The position numbers and the translations under genes are program-made. Source: Paenibacillus cymbidii (GTDB taxonomy: Bacteria; Bacillota; Bacilli; Paenibacillales; NBRC-103111). Taken from it: a stretch of DNA of 64,000 bases. The stretch spans positions 434,001 to 498,000 of the forward strand of contig NZ_SHLX01000002.1 of the NCBI RefSeq assembly GCF_004764705.1. Reading direction: 5' to 3'. The notes below the pieces were generated by a model. The model did no database searches. It worked only from the letters and a program-made list of their open reading frames with translations, and was not told where the DNA came from. Shown in pieces: positions 36,210 through 45,749 of this stretch (its first letter is position 1; every line of letters starts with the position of its first letter).

Positions 36210-38369
36210 TTACGAATTTTGTACGGATGAGGGATGGCCCAGCGAGTCAGATGGCCATATTTCTAATAGATCCGCCCCCAGAGGCGGCAGGAAACGAGTC
36301 CATTTCAATTTCCCATCGATCATAGCAACATTGGGTTGCGGAACAAAGTACCACAGATCGGGATCAAGCCCCAATACCGCCACGTCTATTTCACCCTTAA
36401 TATCCCGAAACGCCGTAGTTAAATTAAATAAATTAATAACCAAAGCATTCTCATGCGGCAACACGTGAAAATGAGCTTCCTCGGGACAGGTTGCCGATCC
36501 GTAAAATTCACCTTGTGTATAAAACTTTTTGAGCCGCTTGTATTGCTTCATCCACATCTTTTGCGATTCCGCGATAACCGGATGACGGTGAGTGCCCCCT
36601 ATTCCCAGATGTCTGCAGGTTGAAGCATACCACCAAAAAACAATGCCGTGTTCATTATCTTGTTTGAGATCAATGTGCAAATAAAGCGGAACATTACAAG
36701 CCAAATTATAATAAAACAAGGCTAATGATCGACCTTCGAGCAGATCCTCCAGCGGATTCCACATTAACTCATAGCCCCAACGCATATCGTAGCTGTGTTC
36801 CATTCCATATTGATAATAAACCGGGGTATACCGGGTTCGACTTCCTCCACTGATCATATCATGCATTTCAATCCATACTTCCGGATACTTCATCTTCACT
36901 CGCCGGGTCAGTTCCATACAGGCTTCCATATGATCATTTTTTTCATAGGGCACCGGATGTCCATGGGTTTCATTCCAGCACCCTCCGTTCCAGTTATTCC
37001 CGTCAAACATAATAAAGCCGGCTCCCTTGGCGCAATGGTCAAGCAACCGGCCGGCCGCCTCGTCCAGATACGATGTTGAGCCGAGACACAAGGAGCCTTC
37101 GAGGATCGCCCCCGTCCGATCTTTCCGATAGGCCTCTTTCGACCAACTGGAAACAAAGCCGGCCTGGCTGGTCCAGGGAGCTACCGGAGCGTGCAGGGAA
37201 ACTTGCAAACCGTATTTATCCTTCATTTCATCCATAAAGGCTTGCTCTGATCCTAACCACGCTTCTCCCCAAAGAAAGGAGCCAAATTCCGTGTCCCAGC
37301 CTGGATCCAGGTATAGCGCTTCTGCCCCGTATTGCGCTGCCTTAATAGCCTCCTGTTCAATCCAAGCTTTGGTATAGGTGAAGGAACGTGTCGTTTTGGA
37401 TTGAAAGTCTCGCGTCGGACAATTCATGTTCCATTCCGGATTGTCATACAATTCGTTCCAATGAATCGGAGGATTGAAGGATGCGGGAAATCTGCAGCCC
37501 TGATGATCCAGGAAAGCACGGAATGCATAAGCGGTTTCATAATACTTCCCGGCCACCTGCTCGAATCTTGTCAAACCGAGTTGAACCGTTTCTCCCTTGC
37601 CAATCCGTTTCAGAATAGCAGGTTCGCCGTCCACCATGGCTGCACCTCCAAACCGGAGCGCTGCCCGATCCGGATAAGCTTCCACCGCGATAACGCTATA
37701 CATCATATGTACACTCGAAAAATGAAAGATGCCCAGGGTAAATAGCTCGTACTCCCAAGCCCAACCCTCCGAAGCACGATGCAGCGCCGGAAAATACATA
37801 CAGCCGAGGTTCTCGGCAGTGCGAACCTCTTCTCCCGGCCTCGCCAACAAATCCATGAAGGTGTAAGAGCGATCCATTCCCTTTAAATCATCCGCGGCAT
37901 GTTTAAAGGGCAGGGCGGTCAGCCTTTGATTTCTCAATTCCGGCAGGATGACTGCATCCGGTTTTCCGTGCCATCCCGGATCTTGTGTAAAGGTTTTTTG
38001 CAGCCCCATTTCGATGTGCTTGAGTGAAATGGTTTCCTCCGTAGTGTTGACGAGTTGTATACTTTCTTCCATAACAGGTTGATTACAGGACATTGTAAAA
38101 TGATGAATGATTTCCAGTCCCGCCGCTTTCCCACGAATCTCGATGGTCTGTTCATTCAGCAAGCGGCAAACCAGATGCTCCAATTGATCAATCACTCTAT
38201 AGCCGTGCAGGGATGGAATCGTAAACCGATATAGATACCCATCATCCGCCATCCGGGTTCCCGTTGATCGTTCCGTCCACGAAACTTTTAATTGATTGGA
38301 TACGACATTTACTTTTAATTCCCATGCCGCGTTGACGAGCCGACAACCCTCATGTTGATTTATTTCCAT
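36210..38369 (-). CDS. GH36/GH27-like (alpha-galactosidase-like) enzyme
   Basis: 719 residues, ATG 38369, cytoplasmic (no signal peptide). An N-terminal beta-sandwich (about 1-290) precedes a (beta/alpha)8 barrel with clan GH-D features: LYLDPGWD (Asp355) and the FDGNNWNGG strand end (Asp456), where retaining alpha-galactosidases and related enzymes place catalytic carboxylates. It is third gene of an operon with binding protein copy 2 and a YesN-type regulator, 15 bp after the latter. Exact specificity cannot be read; related groups cleave alpha-galactosides or alpha-N-acetylgalactosaminides. Confidence 0.75.
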   Translation of the reverse strand: MEINQHEGCRLVNAAWELKVNVVSNQLKVSWTERSTGTRMADDGYLYRFTIPSLHGYRVIDQLEHLVCRLLNEQTIEIRGKAAGLEIIHHFTMSCNQPVMEESIQLVNTTEETISLKHIEMGLQKTFTQDPGWHGKPDAVILPELRNQRLTALPFKHAADDLKGMDRSYTFMDLLARPGEEVRTAENLGCMYFPALHRASEGWAWEYELFTLGIFHFSSVHMMYSVIAVEAYPDRAALRFGGAAMVDGEPAILKRIGKGETVQLGLTRFEQVAGKYYETAYAFRAFLDHQGCRFPASFNPPIHWNELYDNPEWNMNCPTRDFQSKTTRSFTYTKAWIEQEAIKAAQYGAEALYLDPGWDTEFGSFLWGEAWLGSEQAFMDEMKDKYGLQVSLHAPVAPWTSQAGFVSSWSKEAYRKDRTGAILEGSLCLGSTSYLDEAAGRLLDHCAKGAGFIMFDGNNWNGGCWNETHGHPVPYEKNDHMEACMELTRRVKMKYPEVWIEMHDMISGGSRTRYTPVYYQYGMEHSYDMRWGYELMWNPLEDLLEGRSLALFYYNLACNVPLYLHIDLKQDNEHGIVFWWYASTCRHLGIGGTHRHPVIAESQKMWMKQYKRLKKFYTQGEFYGSATCPEEAHFHVLPHENALVINLFNLTTAFRDIKGEIDVAVLGLDPDLWYFVPQPNVAMIDGKLKWTRFLPPLGADLLEIWPSDSLGHPSSVQNS

Positions 38370-38384
38370 GGCCTATTCCCCCCT

Positions 38385-39959
38385 TCATACCTCTTTAGCC
38401 CATGATTTCTTAAATTCGCTGGGCCTTACCCCCACTACCTTCTTAAACAAGCGACTGAAATAGCTTTGATCGGTAAATCCGGCCTCTTCCATGATATCGT
38501 ATAGCTTTTTATCCGATTTCAAGAGAAGCTCCTTTGCTTTTTCAATGCGAATCTGCTGCAAATAATCACTAAAGCTGATTCCGGCTTCCTTCTTGAATAG
38601 CATGCTTAAATGATTGTAAGACAGATTCACTTTTTCCGCCGCTTGATGCAAATCCACGCTTTCCTTGTAATGTTCTTCCATCCACTCCATAACCCGCGAT
38701 ACTTCCTTGCTCATCTGGTTTCGCGACCTCAATCGGTGGATTTCCTCTACAAAAGCTTCAAAGAATGCAAACAACTCCTCCAACGTTTCACTCTTGGCCA
38801 TGAGCTCTGTATAGGTATACACCAGCTCTGACACAGCATCGCCTGTTAACCGCAGCGAATATGTTATCCTGTGCAGGCCCTGCATGAACAACCAGATGAC
38901 TTGCTGCCTCTCCTCTGAACGGAACCCGCCTATCTGCCGTAGCTTGTCATACAAGATCTTTCGACGGGAATCACTTGTAAGCCAATCTTGATCGCCTCCG
39001 TTCAGCAAATAAGATGACAAGTGAGAATCTTTGGAATCACTCGTTTTATATTCATTTAATGTGCCTAAACCTCGAAAAAACTTTTGCTCCAAAGCGGTTG
39101 AGCATTCCGTGTAAACGGATTTCAGCCTTTCAAAGCCAATATGCAAGGAACTGATGCCGAACGTGACTGTCATGTTAAAATAGGTTTTCATGACCTTTTT
39201 AATATGCTCCAACAGTGGAAACAACTCCTCCACCTTCGCACAGTTTGCTAGGATAAAATAACGGGAATCACTGTCATGGATGGATTCCCCGCGACGGAAG
39301 CCTGACATGATTTCCTCCAACACATTTAATAGCGACATTTTGATAATCTGGCCCTTAAGATCTTTGAATTTTTCCTGAAGCAGCTCGAAGTGATCAATCT
39401 CCATCATCACTCCCGCTATACCTTTCGATGGTTGTAATCTAAGCTGCAGTTCCTCCGCTTTACCGGTAAATTCCTCGACGAAATATCGCCTGCGAAATAA
39501 ATAATCTTTGATCAGGATTTCCTTTTGCACATCCCGATCCCATTCCATTTGAGCATCCGTTTGAATGGTTCTGCCTTCTTTTTCAAGCTCTTTCACAAGT
39601 CTGTTCAGCACGCTATCAATTTCATCGGGAGTCATCGTTAGCTTCAAGATATAATCCGATACGCCATATTTCAACGCCGTACGAACCATGTCAAAATCGT
39701 CCAAACAAGTTAAAACGACAATTTTGGACTGTTGCTCGTCGGATTCGCGAATTTTGACGATGAAATCCAAACCATCCATGACCGGCATACGAAGGTCCGT
39801 AATGACGATATCAGGTTTGACTTGTTGGTATGCGGTCCAGCCATCTGCACCATTGGATACATCGGATACGACCTTCATATTCAGCTTGGCCCAATTCACC
39901 GTGCTTTTCAGCATCATTCTAAACATCATTTCATCTTCGGCAATTAGTACATGATACAA
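38385..39959 (-). CDS. YesN-type response regulator (receiver + AraC HTH), orphan copy
   Basis: About 524 residues from TTG 39959, with GGAGG seven bases upstream. The same TTG-TAY start is found in its paralogue at 45271. Receiver at 1-120 with Asp55 (ITDLRMPVMDG), a long central domain, and C-terminal AraC-type DNA-binding domain (HQAAEKVNLSYNHLSMLF and YDIMEEAGFTDQSYFSRLF, ending VVGVRPSEFKKSW). There is no kinase gene in this operon, so the YesM-type kinase at 41946-43757 probably serves both regulators. Probable role: induction of the sugar genes. Confidence 0.93.
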   Translation of the reverse strand: MYHVLIAEDEMMFRMMLKSTVNWAKLNMKVVSDVSNGADGWTAYQQVKPDIVITDLRMPVMDGLDFIVKIRESDEQQSKIVVLTCLDDFDMVRTALKYGVSDYILKLTMTPDEIDSVLNRLVKELEKEGRTIQTDAQMEWDRDVQKEILIKDYLFRRRYFVEEFTGKAEELQLRLQPSKGIAGVMMEIDHFELLQEKFKDLKGQIIKMSLLNVLEEIMSGFRRGESIHDSDSRYFILANCAKVEELFPLLEHIKKVMKTYFNMTVTFGISSLHIGFERLKSVYTECSTALEQKFFRGLGTLNEYKTSDSKDSHLSSYLLNGGDQDWLTSDSRRKILYDKLRQIGGFRSEERQQVIWLFMQGLHRITYSLRLTGDAVSELVYTYTELMAKSETLEELFAFFEAFVEEIHRLRSRNQMSKEVSRVMEWMEEHYKESVDLHQAAEKVNLSYNHLSMLFKKEAGISFSDYLQQIRIEKAKELLLKSDKKLYDIMEEAGFTDQSYFSRLFKKVVGVRPSEFKKSWAKEV

Positions 39960-39984
39960 AATGACCCCCTCCAACCGGATTGGA

Positions 39985-41646
39985 CTATTTCGTGAATAAA
40001 CCTTTTGTTTTGGAAAATATACCCTGCCAGTATCGATTCGATTGGTCTAATCCCATGCGAAGCATTTCGTCAATAGCCCCCTTCCTCAGAGCATTGAACT
40101 CGTCATTCGAATTCGCCATAATGATTTTAGGCACATTTTTCCCGATATATTCCAATAACTGGCCATCGATCCGCTTGATCTCATCAGGAACGGAGCCAGT
40201 AGCAACCTGGAAATCCGTATTAATGGCAAGAAACTTGATTTTGTTTGCTTCAGCCAACTGATCATATAGCTGCCCTGGATACTGCACTTGATAATGATCG
40301 CTGTAATCCCGATCCAGTTTATTGCTATATTTGATAAATAATTCAGGCGACATGGCCAAATTCATCATCTGCCCGTCGGCATGCACCGTTGCATCATTAA
40401 AACCAGCCAGCTTATGATATTTGGTAATTCCGGTTGTATTGGCAAAGTCAGTATTGACGATATCGTATTGAGCGATTAATTCGTCCCGAAACTGCGCTTT
40501 CCCGCTCTCTCTTGTCCAATGCGTCCCCTCCAAACCGCTCCAGAGTATTCTCGAGCCTTCTTCGGAGAAAACAAAATCAATCAATTCCATGGCTCTTTCC
40601 GGATGTTGATTATTGTTCGTGATCACGAGGAGCTGGTCTTGACTTCCGTTATTGGAATAACCGCCATGAAATACATAGGGAAAAATACCGGGCACGGGCA
40701 TAAAACCGCTGGTTTTTAATCCCTTTTTGGCGAGTTCAGTATTCAACTGCGTTGTCCATGAGGCATAGGTAGCCAGGATTTGACCGTTTGCCGCCTTGGC
40801 TTGCATGTTATCAAACTTCTGTACGAACGATTCCGGATCAAGCAGTCCCATTTGATTCGCTTTATAATAAAATTTGACGCCTTCCCACCATGCGCTGGTC
40901 TCATCCAGCAAGAAGTTTTTGGCATTAAAATCACTATCGTATTCCATCGTGCCTAATTGCTCCAAGCCGTTTCCATACGTGTGATATATTTTATAGGGCC
41001 ATATCCCCCAATCATTCCATAATGAAAATCCATATACTTGTTTCCCATTCTCCACCTTTGGATGAATTTGTTGCATTCGTTTTAACACTTGAAGGAATTC
41101 ATCGGCATCCTTCATCTCCGGGTATCCAAGCTCTCTATAATAGTCCCATCTTATGGTTGGTCCGACATCATACATATATTGATGGGTGACCGGTCCTCCT
41201 AAGGTGGATAACGCAAACAGCTTTCCCTTGCCTTCACTCAAGTGTTTCTTGGCAAATTCGATTCGTGCGGATTGACTGTTCACATGAGGCGCCTGCTTGA
41301 TTAACTCATCCAATGGAATAATGTTGTTGCCATTGATCAATATCTTTAGCCAGCTGCGCTGAGCCAAAACGATATCCGGCAATTCTCCGCTCGCGGCCTG
41401 CAGCATAAACTGGTCTTCATTAAGTTGCTTGAAATCCAACTGGATGCCAAAACGGCGTTCGATTTCCAATGCAACGGGATCGGTCTGGACGCCTTCGTAC
41501 GCACTGCCCTGTTGCAAAGAAATACTCATCTTCACCAATTTTTTTGGTTCTACGGACACGTCCTGTTTGGCTTTACATCCTGTCAACACTATACTGATGC
41601 CAAGCATGAAGCTCACTATATATACCATCATCTTTTTGCCATTCAT
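39985..41646 (-). CDS. Sugar ABC transporter binding lipoprotein (LplA-type), copy 2
   Basis: 553 residues, ATG 41646. VLTGC lipobox (Cys24), then the same fold and many of the same segments as copy 1 (EGVQTDPVALEIERRFGIQL, YMYDVGPTIRWDYY, NQMGLLDPESFVQKFDNMQA), but without the long Ser/Pro tether. It heads an operon with a regulator and the GH36-like gene and has no permease of its own, so it likely feeds the permease pair at 34170-36010, perhaps for a related oligosaccharide. 25 bp separate it from the regulator gene. Confidence 0.92.
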   Translation of the reverse strand: MNGKKMMVYIVSFMLGISIVLTGCKAKQDVSVEPKKLVKMSISLQQGSAYEGVQTDPVALEIERRFGIQLDFKQLNEDQFMLQAASGELPDIVLAQRSWLKILINGNNIIPLDELIKQAPHVNSQSARIEFAKKHLSEGKGKLFALSTLGGPVTHQYMYDVGPTIRWDYYRELGYPEMKDADEFLQVLKRMQQIHPKVENGKQVYGFSLWNDWGIWPYKIYHTYGNGLEQLGTMEYDSDFNAKNFLLDETSAWWEGVKFYYKANQMGLLDPESFVQKFDNMQAKAANGQILATYASWTTQLNTELAKKGLKTSGFMPVPGIFPYVFHGGYSNNGSQDQLLVITNNNQHPERAMELIDFVFSEEGSRILWSGLEGTHWTRESGKAQFRDELIAQYDIVNTDFANTTGITKYHKLAGFNDATVHADGQMMNLAMSPELFIKYSNKLDRDYSDHYQVQYPGQLYDQLAEANKIKFLAINTDFQVATGSVPDEIKRIDGQLLEYIGKNVPKIIMANSNDEFNALRKGAIDEMLRMGLDQSNRYWQGIFSKTKGLFTK

Positions 41647-41679
41647 CGCTTCAATCCCTCGCCATTCTTCACCTATTAA

Positions 41680-41734
41680 ATTGTAATCCCAAAAGGCCCT
41701 GCTTCACAGAAACAGATCAACGATTTTTGTTGAT
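41680..41734 (-). promoter_or_regulatory. Shared regulon promoter block upstream of binding-protein copy 2
   Basis: Palindrome ATCAAC-N7-GTTGAT (41716-41734) with a -10-like TACAAT at 41680-41685 (minus strand), 41 bp from the central CG. CAGAAACA flanks the palindrome as in the permease promoter, and TGTTTCTGTGAA stands between operator and -10. Confidence 0.6.
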
Positions 41735-41797
41735 TGATGCCGGATCGGATGCGCCGCAGCAATGACCCTTATTCTTATTTTACGATAATTGGACTAA

Positions 41798-41956
41798 GGC
41801 GTGTCTGAATACTCCGAGGGGAACAGATTGTGCCGAATTTTCGTCCCATGCAAGGAAGTTTTGCGCAGGCTTACCGGGGGTAAGTCAAGCAAAACTGACG
41901 CAGCAGGGGGCGAAAAGGCGGTGCAAGATGACCTCGAGCGGGTTTTCAGACACGCC
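41798..41956. mobile_element. 159-bp MITE (IS5-subgroup-like ends)
   Basis: Terminal inverted repeats GGCGTGTCTGAA/TTCAGACACGCC at both ends and flanking CTAA copies at 41794-41797 and 41957-41960 (TTAG on the minus strand), a YTAR target duplication as used by IS5-subgroup elements. The interior is not coding and has a nested hairpin (GTTTTGC...CTTACC / GGTAAG...GCAAAAC). It was inserted in the last codons of the kinase gene. Confidence 0.8.
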
Positions 41957-43757
41957 CTAATGGCATAACAATGGTGATCGTCGTCCCGTTTGCGGGCGAA
42001 GCTTCTATATGAAGGCTGCAAGCCCCTTTGAAATGGAGTCTCATTCTGTGGTATACATTCCTTAATCCAATTCCCTTGCCTGAATGAACCATCCCTATAT
42101 TTTCTTCTGCCACTCGCGCTCTTACGCTGTTCAGTTCTGCGTCGTTCATTCCTTTGCCGGTATCCGAAACGAGAATGACCAGATTTCCCTCATCTGCATG
42201 CGCTTCTAATCGTATAACCCCTGTATAAAACTCCTCTGTAAAACCGTGCAGAAAGGCGTTTTCGAGAATGGGCTGCAACAAAAATCTTACTACCTTGCTC
42301 GAAAGGAGCGCCTCCGGCACATCAACCACATAGGTTACTCGCTCTCCAAACCTGTAATTCATAATTTTCACATAGTTCTGTGTAAACTCAACCTCCTCCC
42401 CCAACGAACAGAGCGGCCCATCCGCTTTAAAAATCCCTTTGAGAATGACACCGAGGGTAGTAATGCCTTCTGCTACATGAGATGCCTGTACCATCTGCGC
42501 CATCATCTTTAAAGAGTTCAAAGTATTGTACAAAAAGTGGGGATTAATCTGAGCTTGCAAGGCATTCATTTCCTGCTGGCTCTTTTCATTCTCGATTCGT
42601 TTGTTATCCTCCACCAGTTTGAGTATACTGGCGGACATTCGATTGAAATGTCGCCCCAGCCTGCCAAATTCATTGTTCGGCAAGGAGTAAATCGTACTCC
42701 CCAGCTCGCCTTTTTCCAACAAAATCATCGCATTCGAAAGCTCTCGCAGCGGACTGGTTAACGCTTTAATTAAATAGAACGCAAGTATAAACGAAACAAG
42801 GGTGCTGACAATGATTAAGCCAAGCACACTCCATTGAATCATTCTCGTGTCCTTCAGAAACTCTTCAAAGGGGATTTCCTTAATCAGTGTCCATCCCGAA
42901 TTGCTAACAGCATAATAGACAATTTGTTTCTTCGTGCCATCTGCTTCCGAGGTAAAGCTGCCGTGGCTTTGATTAGCGGGTATATCGTGGAAATATAAAC
43001 TGGTTGTTCCTAAATTTGTCTTGTTGCGATCCGATATAATCACACCATCCGTATTGGTGATATAAATATTAGACTTCGGCGAAGTATACAGCGTTCCGAA
43101 AATATTCGCCAACACCTGTTCATTCAGATTCAGAACAAGGGTTCCGGATTGCTCCTTGCCATTCAACGATTTAATCCCGCGGATTGCTGACAGGATTGTG
43201 GGCGTAGTCATCGCGGTGTCCGAGTATGCATAAATCGAGAATAAGGATGCCGGATTAGCCCCCGTCCACTCCAGCCTTGGATAATTTTCTTTGCCCAGCA
43301 TATATAACGAACTGCCGAAGAACTTATCGTCTTCCGTGACCAGCTCGCGATTTTTCATAATTTCTATCACCTTGCCTGCATCGTGATTATACAGGTATAT
43401 CGAATCAAGAAAGGTATAGTTATTCAGTATTTGGGATAGCCTTCGACTAACCGTAACCTCAAGCTCCATAAGACTGAACCCCTGCAGCTCGGGAAATTCC
43501 TCCAAATAATTCTGAACCGCCGGTTCCACCTGGATCAGCTTCGACAGCTTCTCCATCTCGGAACGAAACTGCACGATACTGTATTCCGCCTGATTAAACA
43601 AGAGCACGGTAGAATCCTCGGAGCGTTTCTGCAGAATATCGAGCACCAGAAAATAAAATATACCCAAGCTTGCTGTTACAATGAGTACAGTCAATAAGAG
43701 AAAGCTTGCCACTAATTGCGTTTTTACATTTCCAACCGGCCTTAACCACCGTTTCAT
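41946..43757 (-). CDS. YesM-type sensor histidine kinase
   Basis: 603 residues, ATG 43757 overlapping the regulator stop by 4 bp. N-terminal membrane helix, dCache-like extracellular sensor (about 35-300), second membrane helix, HAMP (SPLRELSNAM... NEFGRLGRHFNRM), His_kinase domain (His407 in INPHFLYNTLN) and HATPase_c (LQPILENAFLHG, DTGKGM, GIGLRNVYHRM). Its last three codons and stop (GRV, TGA) come from a MITE; without the insertion the frame would read MPLVQLS then TAA. The HATPase domain is complete, so it should be active. It probably senses an extracellular sugar for the regulon. Confidence 0.93.
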   Translation of the reverse strand: MKRWLRPVGNVKTQLVASFLLLTVLIVTASLGIFYFLVLDILQKRSEDSTVLLFNQAEYSIVQFRSEMEKLSKLIQVEPAVQNYLEEFPELQGFSLMELEVTVSRRLSQILNNYTFLDSIYLYNHDAGKVIEIMKNRELVTEDDKFFGSSLYMLGKENYPRLEWTGANPASLFSIYAYSDTAMTTPTILSAIRGIKSLNGKEQSGTLVLNLNEQVLANIFGTLYTSPKSNIYITNTDGVIISDRNKTNLGTTSLYFHDIPANQSHGSFTSEADGTKKQIVYYAVSNSGWTLIKEIPFEEFLKDTRMIQWSVLGLIIVSTLVSFILAFYLIKALTSPLRELSNAMILLEKGELGSTIYSLPNNEFGRLGRHFNRMSASILKLVEDNKRIENEKSQQEMNALQAQINPHFLYNTLNSLKMMAQMVQASHVAEGITTLGVILKGIFKADGPLCSLGEEVEFTQNYVKIMNYRFGERVTYVVDVPEALLSSKVVRFLLQPILENAFLHGFTEEFYTGVIRLEAHADEGNLVILVSDTGKGMNDAELNSVRARVAEENIGMVHSGKGIGLRNVYHRMRLHFKGACSLHIEASPANGTTITIVMPLGRV

Positions 43758-45271
43758 TGCGTTTCCTCCATCTCAACGAGTACACCCCTTAACCACATCC
43801 TCTTAAATTCGCTGGGTCTTACGCCCACCGCCTTCTTGAACGTACGGCTGAAATAGCTTTGATCTGTAAATCCAACCTCATCCATGATTTCGTAAAGCTT
43901 TTTGTTCGTTTTTAACAAAAGACCTTTCGCTTTTTCTATACGAACCTGCTGCAAATAATCAATAAAACTAAGACCCGCTTCCCGCTTGAACAGCATGCTA
44001 AAATAATTGTATGACATCTCAACCATCTCGGCGCCTTGCTGTAAACTCAGGTTTTCCCGATAATGCTTTTCAATCCATCCCATTACTTGCGAGACTTCCT
44101 TGCTTATATGGTGTTGTGATCGCAGGTGTTTGATTTCACTCATATAAGCTTCAAAGCATGCGATAGTTTCCTCTAAAGTTTCACTTTCCGTTAATCGTTT
44201 TGAATAGGTATAAACAAGCTCCCTCAGTGTGTCATCCGTTAGGCGAAAAGAAAACGTAACCCAGTGCAGTCCTTGCAGAAAAAACCAAATGACCTGCTGC
44301 TTCGCATCCGGGGGCAATCTTGTTAATTTCCTAAGCTTGTCAAACATCAGCGATCGATCAGATTCATTGAGCAGCCATTCTCTTTCGCCATGATGCAATA
44401 GAGGGATCGACGCTTCCGGCGATCCATTCACTCCATACTGGATAAACGAACCCGCGCCTCGAAAAAACTTATGCTCCAGCGCAGAAACGGCTTCCGTGTA
44501 TACAACACTCAGTTCTTTAAGATCCAAGTGAGCATGGCTGATCCCAAATGTGACGTTGGCGTTAAAGTAGGTATGCATCACTTTTTTTATATGCTCGAGC
44601 AAGGGCAGCATACCATCTGCATGCTCTAGGTTTGCTACTAGAAAATAACGGAAATCATGGTCAAAAAACGGTTCCCCCAAACGAAAACCGGACATAATTT
44701 CATCCAACACGTTCAATACCGACTGCTTGAAAATGGGGCCCTTAGCATCGATCTCCATCAATGCGCCGACCACTTTTTTAGACGGATCCAATCTTAGCTG
44801 CAGCTCTGCGGCCCTTTTAATAAATTCGGCGGATGAAAATGACTTGCGATCCCCTTCGACTTGGGCTTCATTTGTGACCATTCTTCCTTCTTGCTCTAAT
44901 TCATTCACCAGCTTGATCAGAATGGCTTCCATTTCCTCCGGCGTCATTGTCAGCTTCAAAATATAATCAGATACGCCATATTTCAATGCCTTGCGTACCA
45001 TGTCGAAATCATCCAAACAAGACAAAATCACGATTTTGGGCGCAGTCTCGGCGGATTCGCGAATTTTGCCGATCAGCTCCATGCCGTCCATGACCGGCAT
45101 ACGAAGATCCGTAATGACGATATCGGGCATGACCTGTTGGTACATCGCCCATCCATCGGCACCATTGGATACATCGGAAACGACCTTCATCATATGCTTG
45201 CTCCAGTTTACAGAGCTTTTCAACATCATTCTAAACATCATTTCATCTTCAACAATCAACACTTTGTACAA
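43754..45271 (-). CDS. YesN-type response regulator (receiver + AraC HTH)
   Basis: About 505 residues from TTG 45271 (GGAGGGG upstream). Asp55 lies in ITDLRMPVMDGMEL; the C-terminal AraC domain has QQGAEMVEMSYNYFSMLF and YEIMDEVGFTDQSYFSRTF. It overlaps the kinase start (ATGA), so the pair is translationally coupled and cognate. It is a close paralogue of the regulator at 38385; the middle domain is more divergent than the ends. A variant of the shared palindrome lies 60 bp upstream, suggesting autoregulation. Confidence 0.93.
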   Translation of the reverse strand: MYKVLIVEDEMMFRMMLKSSVNWSKHMMKVVSDVSNGADGWAMYQQVMPDIVITDLRMPVMDGMELIGKIRESAETAPKIVILSCLDDFDMVRKALKYGVSDYILKLTMTPEEMEAILIKLVNELEQEGRMVTNEAQVEGDRKSFSSAEFIKRAAELQLRLDPSKKVVGALMEIDAKGPIFKQSVLNVLDEIMSGFRLGEPFFDHDFRYFLVANLEHADGMLPLLEHIKKVMHTYFNANVTFGISHAHLDLKELSVVYTEAVSALEHKFFRGAGSFIQYGVNGSPEASIPLLHHGEREWLLNESDRSLMFDKLRKLTRLPPDAKQQVIWFFLQGLHWVTFSFRLTDDTLRELVYTYSKRLTESETLEETIACFEAYMSEIKHLRSQHHISKEVSQVMGWIEKHYRENLSLQQGAEMVEMSYNYFSMLFKREAGLSFIDYLQQVRIEKAKGLLLKTNKKLYEIMDEVGFTDQSYFSRTFKKAVGVRPSEFKRMWLRGVLVEMEETQ

Positions 45272-45329
45272 AGTGACCCCTCCAAGCAAGGAATACACCT
45301 TTTGAATCTATCTCTGACAAGGTGCTTTC

Positions 45330-45352
45330 AAAATAACATAATTCGTTATTTT
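45330..45352. promoter_or_regulatory. Regulon-type palindrome upstream of the YesN/YesM operon
   Basis: AAAATAAC-N7-GTTATTTT, followed (minus-strand reading) by TTTTGAAA as in the permease-operon site on the plus strand. It matches the other sites in inverted orientation, and no -10 box stands at the conserved 41-bp distance, so it may act differently. Confidence 0.45.
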
Positions 45353-45383
45353 CGGCTAGTATCCTGCTTACAGGTTTACCATG

Positions 45384-45440
45384 TAGTTGATTACAGGTTC
45401 CAATGATATTCAGGGACTTGTAAGCTTCGAAGTCGCACCT
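45384..45440 (+). pseudogene. Partial copy of the small frameshifted gene at 46358
   Basis: A segment coding GSNDIQGLVSFEVA repeats, at DNA level, GSDGIQGLISFEVA of the gene at 46567-46615. Similarity stops after about 50 bp. The following 45440-45750 is GC-rich in part (45500-45640) and holds nothing I recognise. Confidence 0.5.
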
Positions 45441-45749
45441 TGGTATATCGGGGCGGAGCACGTCGCGTTCTGCTTTCACACCGGCGGCGACCACGGCTTT
45501 AAGCTGCGGCTTAAACGAGGCGGGGGCTCGGCAGTCGCAGCTCCTTCTCGGACACTCGCCGCGCTGCTCGAAGGCGGCGCCGCGCAGAGCGTCCGAGCGG
45601 CAGCGTTCCGCAGCGCAGGCGCATGGAAGGTTTGGCATGTATTCAGAACAGCGGAAGATCGTCGCCCACTGTGGTGTTTTCTTCATATGGCACCCTGCCT
45701 TCGGCTTGTCATACGCCAATAAATAATAAAAACCTTTAGCTCAATTAAC

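Noticed and set aside
45249..45719. 156-codon minus-strand frame before the YesN gene
   Set aside because: Low-complexity, Cys/Arg-rich product without similarity to anything I know; it crosses the regulon palindrome and the real TTG start.
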